This document shows positions 40,427-50,019 of a DNA stretch of 64,000 bases, piece by piece. The position numbers and the translations under genes are program-made. Positions within the stretch are counted from its first letter, which is position 1, and each line of letters opens with the position of its first letter. The notes beneath the pieces were generated by a model, which saw only the letters and a program-made list of their open reading frames with translations, did not search any database and was not told the DNA's origin. The DNA comes from Selenomonas sp. ND2010 (GTDB taxonomy: Bacteria; Bacillota; Negativicutes; Selenomonadales; Selenomonadaceae), in assembly GCF_000702005.1 (NCBI RefSeq), contig NZ_JNKI01000002.1, positions 1 through 64,000 on the forward strand. Direction: 5' to 3'.

Positions 40427-42397
40427 ATGTTAAAACAATGGAAACTATATGATACTGTGCCAGAGTCGGCAGAGTTTGCGAAAAAGCTTGGCATTACCGA
40501 AATGTCAGCTGGGATTTTGTGGCATCGTGGCCTTACGAATATAGAGGAAGCCGATCGTTTCCTTCATCCGGAGAAACAGCCGTTTTACGACCCGTTTCTC
40601 ATGAAGGATATGGATGTAGCAGTCGCGCGCATCAAAAAAGCGATTGAAGGTGAGGAGCGCATCATGGTCTATGGGGATTATGATGTGGATGGTATGTCGG
40701 CAACTTCGTTGTTGGTGCATAATTTAAAGGCACTGGGGGCGAAGGTGTCTTTTCATATACCCGACCGGGTGAAGGAAGGATATGGTTTTAACCTTCCCGC
40801 TTTGCAGCAGATTGCAGCCAAGGGAACGACTCTTTTGGTATCTGTGGACTGTGGCATCGCATCGGTAGATGATGTGGAAAAAATGAAGGGGAAGCTGGAT
40901 ATCATTGTGACGGATCATCATCTGCCAGGTGATACATTGCCAGATGCATTGGCTGTGGTCAATCCGCATCGTGCCGATTGTCCGTACCCCGATAAGGAGC
41001 TTTGTGGTGCTGGCGTTGCCTTTAAGTTATGCCAGGCGCTATGGCGCGAATTGGAGGACGAAGACTATGTGCAGGATTTGGAATTGGTGGCGCTGGGAAC
41101 GGTGGCTGATATCGTTCCGCTCACTGGTGAAAATCGCCGCATTGTGAAAGAAGGTTTGGCTGCAATGCCGAAGTCTTCGTTTGCCGGGATTCAAGCACTG
41201 ATCAAGGTAGCGGGCATTCAGGACAAAGCGGTAAATACCGGTCATGTGGGGTTTCAGCTGGCACCCCGCCTCAATGCGGCGGGGCGTATAGGTTCGGGCG
41301 TTAAAGGTGTTCGACTGCTTCTTTCAGAAAGCAAAGAGGAAGCGGATAAACTGGCGTTCGAGCTTGATTTACTGAACAGTCAGCGCCAGGCCATTGAGCA
41401 GGAAATTTTAAAGCTGGCAGAGAACCAGTTGACGGGAAAAGATCCGGATAATATGCCAGCTATCGTGGTAGCTGGCGAAAATTGGAATCCTGGAGTTATT
41501 GGCATCGTGGCTTCTCGTCTCGTGGACCGTTACTACAAACCGACCATTGTTTTGAGCATTCAGGAGGATGGCGTTTGCAAGGGCTCTTGCCGCAGTATTG
41601 AGGGGCTTCACATGTATGAGGCACTCAAGAAGTGCAGGGAGCATCTGATCCAGTTCGGTGGTCATGCGCAGGCAGCAGGTCTTTCGGTGGAACTTTCGAA
41701 ACTCGAAGCATTCCGGGAAGCTTTTTCGCAAGTGGCAGCTGAGACCCTTTCGGAGGAAGATTATATTCCAAAGGTTAAAGTGGAGTTTGAACTGGCACCG
41801 GAAGATATCACCTTTGACTTGGTGGAGGAATTGGAACTTTTTGAACCCTATGGGATGGGAAATCCAAAACCGCTTTTCGGTTGCCGAGGAATCCGGGCGA
41901 TGGGGGCAGCGGCAATCGGCAGTCAGAAGCAGCATTTGCGGTTTCAAGTAGGTAAGCCGTCCGAACCGATTCATGCGCTCTTTTGGAATAAAAGTGAATA
42001 TGCTGGTATTGTCAATGCCGAGTCCATAGATATGGTATACAGTCCAGCGATCAATGAGTGGCAAGGGCGTCGCAGTCTTCAGTGTATGGTGGATACGTTG
42101 GGGCCGGCCGATGGGGAGAAGATTTTCCCAGAACGCGAGCAGTTGGTAGCGATTTATCGCTTCCTTTATGGGATTCAGCAACAGGAAAACGGCATCCCGT
42201 ATACCGCGGCAGAGCTCACGGTAAACTTTTGCCGGCGGGGGAAACGGATTTCCCTGTATACGATGAGCACAGGCCTGCGTATTTTTCAAGAATTAGGCCT
42301 TTTACGGCTCGATTTGAAAGAAAAACACTACTATCTGCCGAAAGCTTCGGGGCGGATGGAATTAGATAATTCGCCGACGTATCGACGTCATCGCTGA
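40427..42397 (+). CDS. recJ: Single-stranded-DNA exonuclease RecJ
   Basis: 656 residues. 5'-3' exonuclease of recombination and mismatch repair, DHH superfamily. Motifs: YGDYDVDGMSATSLL (motif I), VDCGIA, TDHHLPG with D163-H164-H165 (DHH), NPHRADCPYP, LGTVADIVPL, and the DHHA1 part RLNAAGRIGSG with later HMYEALKKCREHLIQFGGHA. A C-terminal OB and extra helical domain follow (~540-656). The start has AGGAG (40411-40415). Thirteen bases upstream of relA, the usual Firmicutes pairing. Confidence 0.95.
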   Translation: MLKQWKLYDTVPESAEFAKKLGITEMSAGILWHRGLTNIEEADRFLHPEKQPFYDPFLMKDMDVAVARIKKAIEGEERIMVYGDYDVDGMSATSLLVHNLKALGAKVSFHIPDRVKEGYGFNLPALQQIAAKGTTLLVSVDCGIASVDDVEKMKGKLDIIVTDHHLPGDTLPDALAVVNPHRADCPYPDKELCGAGVAFKLCQALWRELEDEDYVQDLELVALGTVADIVPLTGENRRIVKEGLAAMPKSSFAGIQALIKVAGIQDKAVNTGHVGFQLAPRLNAAGRIGSGVKGVRLLLSESKEEADKLAFELDLLNSQRQAIEQEILKLAENQLTGKDPDNMPAIVVAGENWNPGVIGIVASRLVDRYYKPTIVLSIQEDGVCKGSCRSIEGLHMYEALKKCREHLIQFGGHAQAAGLSVELSKLEAFREAFSQVAAETLSEEDYIPKVKVEFELAPEDITFDLVEELELFEPYGMGNPKPLFGCRGIRAMGAAAIGSQKQHLRFQVGKPSEPIHALFWNKSEYAGIVNAESIDMVYSPAINEWQGRRSLQCMVDTLGPADGEKIFPEREQLVAIYRFLYGIQQQENGIPYTAAELTVNFCRRGKRISLYTMSTGLRIFQELGLLRLDLKEKHYYLPKASGRMELDNSPTYRRHR

Positions 42398-42410
42398 GGA
42401 GGGACGAGAA

Positions 42411-44633
42411 ATGAACGATAAGGATAAAGCACCCGTTACCATTGAATCGATAATTACGTCGGTAAAGGCCTATGAACCAAAGGCAGATATTTCGATGATT
42501 CAGCGCGCTTATGACTTGGCTGCTGCTGCCCATAAAGGACAGACGCGTGTTTCGGGTGAGGAGTATATTATTCACCCACTGCATGTGGCACAAATTTTGA
42601 CAGAGCTTCATATTGACGATGTGACCATCAGTGCGGCACTATTGCATGATGTGGTAGAGGATACGCTCTATACCAAAGAGCAGATTGAAGAGATGTTCGG
42701 CGAGGAAGTCGCCATGATTGTCGATGGGGTTACGAAGCTCGGACGCATCAAGTATAAGTCAAAAGAAGAAGTTCAGCTGGAAAACTATCGCAAGATGTTC
42801 TTGGCTATGGCCAAGGATATCCGCGTCATTATGGTTAAGCTGGCAGACCGTCTGCACAATATGCGCACGCTCAAATATATGCGTGAGGACAAGCAAAAGC
42901 GCATTGCCAAGGAGACCATTGAAATTTATGCGCCGCTGGCGAATCGTTTAGGTATATCCAATGTAAAATGGGAACTTGAGGATTTGTGCCTGCGCTATTT
43001 GGAACCAGATATTTACTATGATTTGGTGGAAAATGTAAAACAGAAACGAAAAGAGCGGCAGATATTTATTGATACGGCTATCGAGCAAGTCGCTGAAAAA
43101 CTCAAGGAAGCAAATATCAAAGCAGACATTAAAGGCCGTGCTAAACACTTTTATAGCATCTACAAAAAGATGAAGCGCGATCACAAAGATATCAGTGAAA
43201 TCTATGATTTGTCGGCTGTACGCGTGCTGGTGGATAGTGTCAAAGATTGTTATGGCGTGCTAGGGGTTATCCATGCAATGTGGAAACCGATTCCGGGACG
43301 GTTTAAGGACTATATTGCGATGCCAAAGTCCAACGGTTACCAGTCCCTGCATACAACGGTTATGACGCGCGGCTATCCGCTGGAGATCCAGATACGCACG
43401 TTCCAGATGCATCAGGTTTCTGAGTTCGGTGTGGCTGCACATTGGAAATACAAGGAAGCTGGCAAGGGCGCAACGGCTGGAAAGGCCATGGATCAGAAGA
43501 TGAACTGGCTTCGGCAGATGGTTAATTTGCAGCAGGAACTTTCCGATCCGAAAGAGTATTTCGAGGCGCTAAAGGTGGATATTTTCTCGGATGAGGTGTT
43601 TGTCTTTACGCCGAAGGGCGATGTTATCGACTTGCCGAAAGGATCGATTCCTATCGATTTTGCCTATCGCATTCACACGGAAGTTGGACATCACTGTGTG
43701 GGAGCCAAGGTCAATGGCAAATTGGTGCCGCTGGAGCACAAACTCAAAAACGGCGATATTGTCGCGGTCATCACCAATAAGGCCAACAACGGGCCGAGCC
43801 GCGATTGGCTAAATATCGTAGCATCATCCGAGACGCGCAGCAAAATTCGCTCGTGGTTCAAGAAGGAGAAGCGTGAGGAAAATATCGAACGCGGTCTTGA
43901 ACTCATCAAGGATGAAGCCAAGCGCTTGGGCTATATGCCAAAAGAACTCTTAAAAGAGGGCAGACTGCTAGAGGTTGCCAAGAAGCTCAATATTCTCACC
44001 GAGGAGGATTTATTGGCTACGCTGGGGTATGGTGGAGTTCCCATTCATGGCATTTTGACGAAGCTTATCGAGATGCACAAGAAGGAAGTCCAGGAGCGTA
44101 CGCCGCCAGATATTTCAAAGATTCTGGCTGAGCTTAAACATCCGCAGCAGCATGGCAAGAAAAACAAATCGAGCCATGGCGTGCTGGTCGAAGGCGAAAG
44201 TGGTGTTATGGTTCGGTTGGCTCGGTGCTGTAATCCGATTCCAGGGGATCCCATAATCGGTTTTGTCACGCGTGGCCGTGGCGTATCGGTTCATCGTACT
44301 GACTGTCCCAATGTATTGCAGGATACGGATTTTTCCCGGTTAATCGACGTTGGTTGGGATATTGGCCTTGATAAGCAGTACACCGTTGAACTCGAGATCG
44401 TCTGCAACGACCGCAGTGGTATTTTGAATAGTGTTTTGGCAGTTCCTACCGAAATGAAAATCAATATTCATAGCATCAATGCGAATCCGAATCGCAGCAA
44501 CAAGACTTCAACGATTATGCTCGGACTTGATGTGCGCAATTCTACCCAAGTCACCCAGATCGTTACGAAGCTTCGTCGGGTAAAGGATGTTTACAGTGTG
44601 GTTCGAAAGATGAGCAGTAATGTCAATGGCTAA
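42411..44633 (+). CDS. relA: RelA/SpoT bifunctional (p)ppGpp synthetase/hydrolase
   Basis: 740 residues. Makes and degrades (p)ppGpp in the stringent response. Hydrolase domain: YIIHPLHVAQILTELHIDD and LLHDVVEDT with H79-D80. Synthetase: DLSAVRVLVDSVKDCYGVLG, RFKD at 297-300 (the RxKD signature of bifunctional enzymes), and SNGYQSLHTTVM. TGS domain VFVFTPKGDVIDLPKGSIPI, a conserved Cys motif ARCCNPIPGDPIIGFVTRGR, and a C-terminal ACT domain (VELEIVCNDRSGILNSVLAV). All catalytic regions intact. GGAGGGACG upstream. Co-transcribed with recJ; a terminator follows. Confidence 0.96.
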   Translation: MNDKDKAPVTIESIITSVKAYEPKADISMIQRAYDLAAAAHKGQTRVSGEEYIIHPLHVAQILTELHIDDVTISAALLHDVVEDTLYTKEQIEEMFGEEVAMIVDGVTKLGRIKYKSKEEVQLENYRKMFLAMAKDIRVIMVKLADRLHNMRTLKYMREDKQKRIAKETIEIYAPLANRLGISNVKWELEDLCLRYLEPDIYYDLVENVKQKRKERQIFIDTAIEQVAEKLKEANIKADIKGRAKHFYSIYKKMKRDHKDISEIYDLSAVRVLVDSVKDCYGVLGVIHAMWKPIPGRFKDYIAMPKSNGYQSLHTTVMTRGYPLEIQIRTFQMHQVSEFGVAAHWKYKEAGKGATAGKAMDQKMNWLRQMVNLQQELSDPKEYFEALKVDIFSDEVFVFTPKGDVIDLPKGSIPIDFAYRIHTEVGHHCVGAKVNGKLVPLEHKLKNGDIVAVITNKANNGPSRDWLNIVASSETRSKIRSWFKKEKREENIERGLELIKDEAKRLGYMPKELLKEGRLLEVAKKLNILTEEDLLATLGYGGVPIHGILTKLIEMHKKEVQERTPPDISKILAELKHPQQHGKKNKSSHGVLVEGESGVMVRLARCCNPIPGDPIIGFVTRGRGVSVHRTDCPNVLQDTDFSRLIDVGWDIGLDKQYTVELEIVCNDRSGILNSVLAVPTEMKINIHSINANPNRSNKTSTIMLGLDVRNSTQVTQIVTKLRRVKDVYSVVRKMSSNVNG

Positions 44634-44638
44634 AGGCG

Positions 44639-44674
44639 AAAATACAGTCTTCTATGAGGGGAGACTGTATTTTT
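44639..44674 (+). terminator. Terminator after relA
   Basis: AAAATACAGTCT (44639-44650) with AGACTGTATTTTT (44662-44674). Confidence 0.85.
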
Positions 44675-44817
44675 GCGAAATGACGAAGAGGCTGGAGTTT
44701 TGTTTGTCATACGAGTGGATTTCTGCTATAATGAATATATTTGATTCATATCATAATTTGTGTGTTATAAGACGGAGAACACGGTACGTTTTATAGATAG
44801 ATAAAGGGGTGGGTTTT

Positions 44818-45267
44818 ATGGCACAGACTTTTACGATGGAAGATTTGAAAGAGCGTTTACAGGCGCGTCAGCATAAGATGACGCCACAGCGTCAGACGGT
44901 TTTGCAGATTTTCTTGGAACATCCGGGGGAACACCTTTCCGCCGAAGATGTTTATAACATTTTGCGCGAAAACAAATCGGAGATCGGTTTGGCAACGGTT
45001 TATCGGAGCCTGGAACTGTTGTCTGATTTGGGTATTTTACAGAAGATGGAGTTCGGAGATGGCTGCAGCCGTTACGAAGTCAATACGACCAATCCGTCGG
45101 AGCATCACCATCATCATTTGATTTGCACGAGATGTGGCAAGGTCATTGAATTTGAAGATGATTTGATGGATGATTTGGAAGCGGATATTGAGACGAAGAT
45201 GGGCTTCCATGTGGAAAACCATCAGGTGAAGTTCTACGGGGTCTGCAAGGAGTGTCAGCAGGCTTGA
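44818..45267 (+). CDS. Fur family transcriptional regulator
   Basis: 149 residues. Metal-dependent repressor. N-terminal winged helix HKMTPQRQTVLQIFLEHPGE and NKSEIGLATVYRSLELLSDL; metal region HHHHHLICTRCGKVIEFEDD; C-terminal GVCKECQQA. Two CxxC pairs form the structural zinc site. The HHHHH run and ETKMGFHVENHQVKFYG match Fur more than Zur or PerR, but the metal cannot be fixed from sequence. ATG 44818 follows GGGGTGGG. It overlaps hemZ, linking metal sensing to heme synthesis. Confidence 0.9.
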   Translation: MAQTFTMEDLKERLQARQHKMTPQRQTVLQIFLEHPGEHLSAEDVYNILRENKSEIGLATVYRSLELLSDLGILQKMEFGDGCSRYEVNTTNPSEHHHHHLICTRCGKVIEFEDDLMDDLEADIETKMGFHVENHQVKFYGVCKECQQA

Positions 45268-46805
45268 AGGTAAGGACGTTTACACTCAATTCGAAAAAAG
45301 AAATCATCTCCAAGATTACCCGCGAGGTCCTAAGCCTGTTTAAGGTAGAAATCGTTGGGCGGCGTGGGGCGAGTGATTATGAACAGCTGTCGGTAGTCAA
45401 TCACAGGCTGCCGGTAACTGAGCCTGGCGCACATGATGGAGAGCTGGTTTGCATGGAAACCACGTTGCTATTGTTCGATGCAACAGGCACGGTAACACGA
45501 TGGAAACGCGTGTCAGTCGGCAAAAGCGATGAACTAGAGCGGGCTGCGGTAAATCGAACCATCAAGCGCAATCTTTATGATATCTTTATTGAGGAGCTTC
45601 ATATGCCCCAGGCACCCTGGGGCATTCTGCATGGGGTCCGGCCGACGAAAATCGTTCATCGCTGGATTTCGTATGGCATGAAGGAAGAAGCTATTGTCAG
45701 ACGTTTGATGACGGATTTTGCCTGCAGTGAGGAAAAAGCCCGTATCATTACGCCGATGGCTTTCCGTCAGCTGCCTTTTTTAAAGACTTCGGATGAAAAG
45801 ACAATCAGCATTTATGTCGGCATCCCATTCTGTTTGACGCGCTGTCTGTACTGCTCGTTCCCTGCCAATATTTTGCCAGGGGAAAAGCAGCTGCAAAAGT
45901 TCATGGAAGTCCTGCAAAAGGATCTCATGGCAGCAAAGGATGCCGTGGAACATTACGGCTTTACCGTGCAGAACATTTATATTGGTGGTGGTACGCCTAC
46001 GGCACTTCCTGACCAATATTTTGCGAATATGATGCAGATGGTATATAATGCTTTTTATGGGCCTCAGCTGGTGGAGTTTACGGTAGAAGCAGGGCGTCCT
46101 GACAGCATTACGCCAGCGAAAATCCAGACGATGGTGGATTGCCATGTCAGTCGGGTAAGTGTCAATCCACAGACGATGCAGCAGCGTACGTTGAAAATCA
46201 TCGGTCGGCAGCATACCCCAGAGGATGTTGTGGCTATGTATCAGGCACTTCGCAAGGCTGGCATACCGGAAATCAATATGGACCTCATTCTAGGACTTCC
46301 CGGGGAAACGGCCGAGGATGTTCGCGATACGATGGAAAAGGTGGTCGCGTTAAATCCCGACGATATCACGCTTCATGCCTTAGCCTTGAAACGAGGCTCC
46401 CGGTTGAAACTCATCATGGAGGAACGTCATGTCGATTTGCCCGATGATGAGGAAACCCGCAAGATGTCTGAGGTAGCGATGTCCTTTATGGAAAAGGGCG
46501 GTTATCAGCCCTATTACCTCTACCGACAGGGATATATGTCCGGTGATTTGGAAAATATCGGCTGCTGTCGCGACGGAGCCGAGGGCATGTATAACATCCA
46601 GATTATGGAAGAACATCAGACCATCATCGGCATTGGCGGTTCAGCCACGACGAAGGTGGTCGACTTTGCCCGCAAACGCATGAAGTCATCCTTCAATGCC
46701 AAGGACTTGGTAACATATCTGCGTGATGTAGATATCTATATAGAAAAACGCAGGCAGCTCTTAGAGGAGGCCTGTGGCAAACAGGGGGAAACCAACGAAT
46801 GTTAA
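45264..46805 (+). CDS. hemZ: Coproporphyrinogen dehydrogenase HemZ (oxygen-independent, radical SAM)
   Basis: 513 residues from TTG 45264, which overlaps the fur stop and has AGGAG 11 bases upstream; GTG 45252 is the alternative. Oxidative decarboxylation of coproporphyrinogen III in heme synthesis, using a 4Fe-4S cluster. The long N-terminal region (PQAPWGILHGVRPTKIVHRW) is typical of HemZ. The radical SAM core has YVGIPFCLTRCLYCSFPANI with C190, C194, C197, then YIGGGTPTALPDQY, VEAGRPDSIT and LGLPGETAEDV. End overlaps hisS by seven bases. Confidence 0.92.
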   Translation: MKVRTFTLNSKKEIISKITREVLSLFKVEIVGRRGASDYEQLSVVNHRLPVTEPGAHDGELVCMETTLLLFDATGTVTRWKRVSVGKSDELERAAVNRTIKRNLYDIFIEELHMPQAPWGILHGVRPTKIVHRWISYGMKEEAIVRRLMTDFACSEEKARIITPMAFRQLPFLKTSDEKTISIYVGIPFCLTRCLYCSFPANILPGEKQLQKFMEVLQKDLMAAKDAVEHYGFTVQNIYIGGGTPTALPDQYFANMMQMVYNAFYGPQLVEFTVEAGRPDSITPAKIQTMVDCHVSRVSVNPQTMQQRTLKIIGRQHTPEDVVAMYQALRKAGIPEINMDLILGLPGETAEDVRDTMEKVVALNPDDITLHALALKRGSRLKLIMEERHVDLPDDEETRKMSEVAMSFMEKGGYQPYYLYRQGYMSGDLENIGCCRDGAEGMYNIQIMEEHQTIIGIGGSATTKVVDFARKRMKSSFNAKDLVTYLRDVDIYIEKRRQLLEEACGKQGETNEC

Positions 46806-48064
46806 CCAATGCCCCTCGGGGAACGAAAGACATTCTGCCCGATACAGTCGGCGAATGGAATTATGTTGAACAGAAGATTCGTGAGCTCTGCGGCCGTTAT
46901 GGATTCGAAGAAATCCGTACGCCGGTCTTCGAGCATACGGAACTTTTCCATCGCGGCATCGGTGAGGGTACCGATGTCGTCGATAAGGAGATGTATACGT
47001 TCAAGGATCGCGGCGACCGCAGCATTACGTTGCGTCCGGAGAACACGGCCTCGGCTGTCCGCGCGTATCTGCAGAACAAGCTCTATGGCGATTCGTCGCT
47101 CGTAAAACTCTTTTACATCGGCTCGATGTTCCGCTATGACCGTCCGCAGGCCGGCCGCATGCGCGAGTTCCATCAGTTCGGTGTCGAGGCACTCGGCGAA
47201 GAGAATCCGATGGTCGATGCCGAAGTCATCATGGTGGCCATCGATTTCCTGCGCTCGCTGGGCCTCAAAGACCTCAAGCTGAGTCTGAACTCGGTCGGCT
47301 GTCCGCACTGCCGTCCGAAGTATCGCGAGGTCCTTCAGGACTACTTCCGCGATAAGCTCGACGATCTCTGCGACGATTGCAAGGACCGTTTCGAGCGCAG
47401 TCCGCTGCGCATCCTCGACTGCAAAGCCGATGCGGATAAGCCGTATATGGCCGATGCGCCGAAAATCACGGATTGCCTCTGCGACGAGTGCCAGGAACAT
47501 TTCCACAAGGTACAGCAGTATCTGACGGATGCTGGCATCGAGTTCGAGCTCGATCCGCGCTTGGTTCGTGGTCTCGACTATTACACGAAGACGGCGTTTG
47601 AAATCAAGTATGCACCGCTCGGCGCACAGAGTGCGGTCGCTGGCGGTGGCCGCTACGATGGCCTCATCGAGGAAATCGGCGGCAAGCCGACGCCGGCCGT
47701 TGGCTTTGCCACGGGTCTTGAGCGCGTCCTTTTGGCCCTCGAGAAGCAGAACCTGCTGCCGGAGATGGACAAGAAGACTGACGCCTATGTGGTGGCGCTC
47801 GGTGATGAGGCTCAGGGCCCTGCGTTTAAGCTATTGACGCAGCTGCGCCAGGCTGGCCTCAAGGCTGGTATGGATTATGCGGGCCGCAGTATGAAGGCCC
47901 AGATGAAACAGGCAAACAAGGCGAATGCCCGCTTTGCGCTGATCATCGGTGAAGATGAAGTCAAAGAATCCTGCGTGATGCTCAAAGATATGGAAAAGAG
48001 CGAGCAACAGAAGGTTTCTTTTGATACAATAATAGAAAAGCTATGTGCTGAGGTGAAAGGTTAA
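46799..48064 (+). CDS. hisS: Histidyl-tRNA synthetase
   Basis: 421 residues, class II synthetase. Motifs: RGTKDILPDTVGEWNYVEQK at the start, TLRPENTASAVRAYLQNKLY, motif 2 MFRYDRPQAGRMREFHQFGV, the His-specific LVRGLDYYTKTAFEIKYAPL and motif 3 AVGFATGLERVLLAL; anticodon-binding domain from ~325. Visibly richer in G/C third positions than its upstream neighbours, as expected for a highly expressed gene. Overlaps hemZ at its start, and its last base is the first of the aspS ATG. Confidence 0.96.
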   Translation: MLTNAPRGTKDILPDTVGEWNYVEQKIRELCGRYGFEEIRTPVFEHTELFHRGIGEGTDVVDKEMYTFKDRGDRSITLRPENTASAVRAYLQNKLYGDSSLVKLFYIGSMFRYDRPQAGRMREFHQFGVEALGEENPMVDAEVIMVAIDFLRSLGLKDLKLSLNSVGCPHCRPKYREVLQDYFRDKLDDLCDDCKDRFERSPLRILDCKADADKPYMADAPKITDCLCDECQEHFHKVQQYLTDAGIEFELDPRLVRGLDYYTKTAFEIKYAPLGAQSAVAGGGRYDGLIEEIGGKPTPAVGFATGLERVLLALEKQNLLPEMDKKTDAYVVALGDEAQGPAFKLLTQLRQAGLKAGMDYAGRSMKAQMKQANKANARFALIIGEDEVKESCVMLKDMEKSEQQKVSFDTIIEKLCAEVKG

Positions 48065-49869
48065 TGGAAACATTACAAGGCATGAAGCGCACGCATCATT
48101 GCGGTGCACTTCGCAAAACCGACGTTGACCAGGAAGTCGTCCTGTGCGGCTGGGTCTCCCGTCGTCGTGACCATGGCGGTCTGATTTTCGTTGACATGCG
48201 TGACCGTTCTGGTTTCGTGCAGGTCGTATTCGATGAGGCTTCCATGAATGAGGGCACGTTCCACAAGGCTGAGTCCCTGCGTAACGAGTTCTGCATCGCT
48301 GTCCGCGGTAAGATCCGCGCCCGCAGCGAAGAGACCATCAATCCGAATATGGAGACTGGTGAAGTTGAGGTCGTTTGCGCTGAACTGCGTATCCTCAATG
48401 AGGCGAAAACGCCGCCGTTCTACATCCAGGATGGTGTCGATGTCGATGAGAAGATTCGCCTCAAGTATCGTTATCTGGATCTTCGTCGTCCGGAGATGCA
48501 GAAGAACATCATGCTGCGTCACCGCGTCACGAAGATCATGCGTGACTTCTTTGACCGCAACGGCTTCCTCGAGATCGAGACGCCGATGCTCTGCAAGAGC
48601 ACGCCGGAAGGCGCTCGTGACTTCCTGGTTCCGAGCCGCGTAAATCCGGGCGAGTTCTACGCTCTGCCGCAGTCCCCGCAGATCTTCAAGCAGATCCTGC
48701 AGGTCGCTGGCTTCGAGAAGTATTTCCAGATTGTCCGCTGCTTCCGCGATGAGGACCTCCGTGCTGACCGTCAGCCGGAGTTCACGCAGCTCGATATCGA
48801 GATGTCCTTCATGGATCAGGATCAGATCCTGGGCCTGATGGAAGAGCTCGCCAAAGAGATGTTCGAGAAGGCTATCGGTGCGAAAATCGAGACGCCGTTT
48901 GAGCGCATGGATTGGGATACGGCTATGGACAAATACGGTTCCGATAAGCCGGATCTCCGCTTCGACATGCCGCTCATGGATATCTCCGAGTTCGTCAAGG
49001 GTTCGGACTTCAAGGTATTCAACGCCGTTATCGAAAACGGCGGCATGGTCAAGTGCATCAAGGTTGACGGTTATGCTGACATTCCGCGCCGCCGCCTCGA
49101 TGATCTCGTCAAGTTCGTCCAGATTTATGGCGCGAAAGGCCTTGCCTGGATTCAGTACAGCGAAGAAGGCATCAAGAGCCCGTTCAAGAAATTCTACAGC
49201 GATGAGACGTTTGCGAAAATCGCTGAGGCTACGGGCGCCAAGACCGGCGACCTGCTGCTGGTCGTTGCTGACAAGCGCCTCGTCGTTGACACGGCTCTTG
49301 GCCAGCTCCGTCTCGAGATGGGTAAAGAGCGCAACCTCATTGACCCGGATGCGCTGCGTTTCCTCTGGGTTGTCGATTTCCCGATGTACGAGTGGAGCGA
49401 CGAGGAGAAACGCTGGAAGGCTATGCATCATCCGTTCACGGCACCGCGTGACGAGGATATCCAGTATCTGCAGTCCGACCCGGGCCGCGTAAAAGCTAAG
49501 GCTTACGATATGGTCCTCAACGGCGTCGAAGTCGGTGGCGGTTCGCTGCGTATCTACAATGCAGAGCTGCAGGAGAAGGTATTCGAGTCCCTGGGCCTTA
49601 CCTATGAGCAGGCACATGAGAAGTTCGGCTTCATGATGGATGCGTTCCAGTATGGTACGCCGCCACATGGTGGTCTGGCATTCGGCCTTGACCGTCTCGT
49701 CATGCTCATGGCAAAACGCGATTCCATCCGCGATGTCATCGCGTTCCCGAAAAACCAGAGTGCCCGCGACGTCATGTCGGCTGCACCGTCGCCGGTTGAG
49801 GAAAAACAGCTCCGCGAACTTTCCATCCGCACGGCTGTCAAGAAAAAAGAGAATAAACAGGAGCAGTAA
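48064..49869 (+). CDS. aspS: Aspartyl-tRNA synthetase
   Basis: 601 residues, bacterial type. N-terminal OB fold VVLCGWVSRRRDHGGLIFVD; motif 1 FFDRNGFLEIETPMLCKSTP; motif 2 FRDEDLRADRQPEFTQLDIE; GAD insertion domain (~280-430); motif 3 GLAFGLDRLVMLMAKRDSIR. Ends with NQSARDVMSAAPSPVEEKQL, typical for the family. Pairing with hisS is standard in Firmicutes. Whether it is discriminating or also charges tRNA-Asn cannot be decided by eye. High G/C at third positions produces a long spurious antisense frame. Confidence 0.96.
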   Translation: METLQGMKRTHHCGALRKTDVDQEVVLCGWVSRRRDHGGLIFVDMRDRSGFVQVVFDEASMNEGTFHKAESLRNEFCIAVRGKIRARSEETINPNMETGEVEVVCAELRILNEAKTPPFYIQDGVDVDEKIRLKYRYLDLRRPEMQKNIMLRHRVTKIMRDFFDRNGFLEIETPMLCKSTPEGARDFLVPSRVNPGEFYALPQSPQIFKQILQVAGFEKYFQIVRCFRDEDLRADRQPEFTQLDIEMSFMDQDQILGLMEELAKEMFEKAIGAKIETPFERMDWDTAMDKYGSDKPDLRFDMPLMDISEFVKGSDFKVFNAVIENGGMVKCIKVDGYADIPRRRLDDLVKFVQIYGAKGLAWIQYSEEGIKSPFKKFYSDETFAKIAEATGAKTGDLLLVVADKRLVVDTALGQLRLEMGKERNLIDPDALRFLWVVDFPMYEWSDEEKRWKAMHHPFTAPRDEDIQYLQSDPGRVKAKAYDMVLNGVEVGGGSLRIYNAELQEKVFESLGLTYEQAHEKFGFMMDAFQYGTPPHGGLAFGLDRLVMLMAKRDSIRDVIAFPKNQSARDVMSAAPSPVEEKQLRELSIRTAVKKKENKQEQ

Positions 49870-49894
49870 GCCTCTCGCTTTTGCTGGCTGATAT

Positions 49895-49932
49895 AGCACC
49901 TTTCCTAGGGAAACTTGGGAAAGGTGCTTTTT
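49895..49932 (+). terminator. Terminator after aspS
   Basis: AGCACCTTTCC (49895-49905) with GGAAAGGTGCT (49918-49928) and a T-run. Confidence 0.85.
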
Positions 49933-50019
49933 ATATTTGTATGGAACAAGGAAAATAACGGAAGGGAACGAATACTATAAGGAGATTGGAGCAGGTGGTA
50001 AAGCGAAGAGGGCGATACG

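Noticed and set aside
48073-49899. 608-codon open frame antisense to aspS
   Set aside because: Shadow of the high third-position G/C of aspS; no start site and no domain; the sense gene is a full aspartyl-tRNA synthetase.
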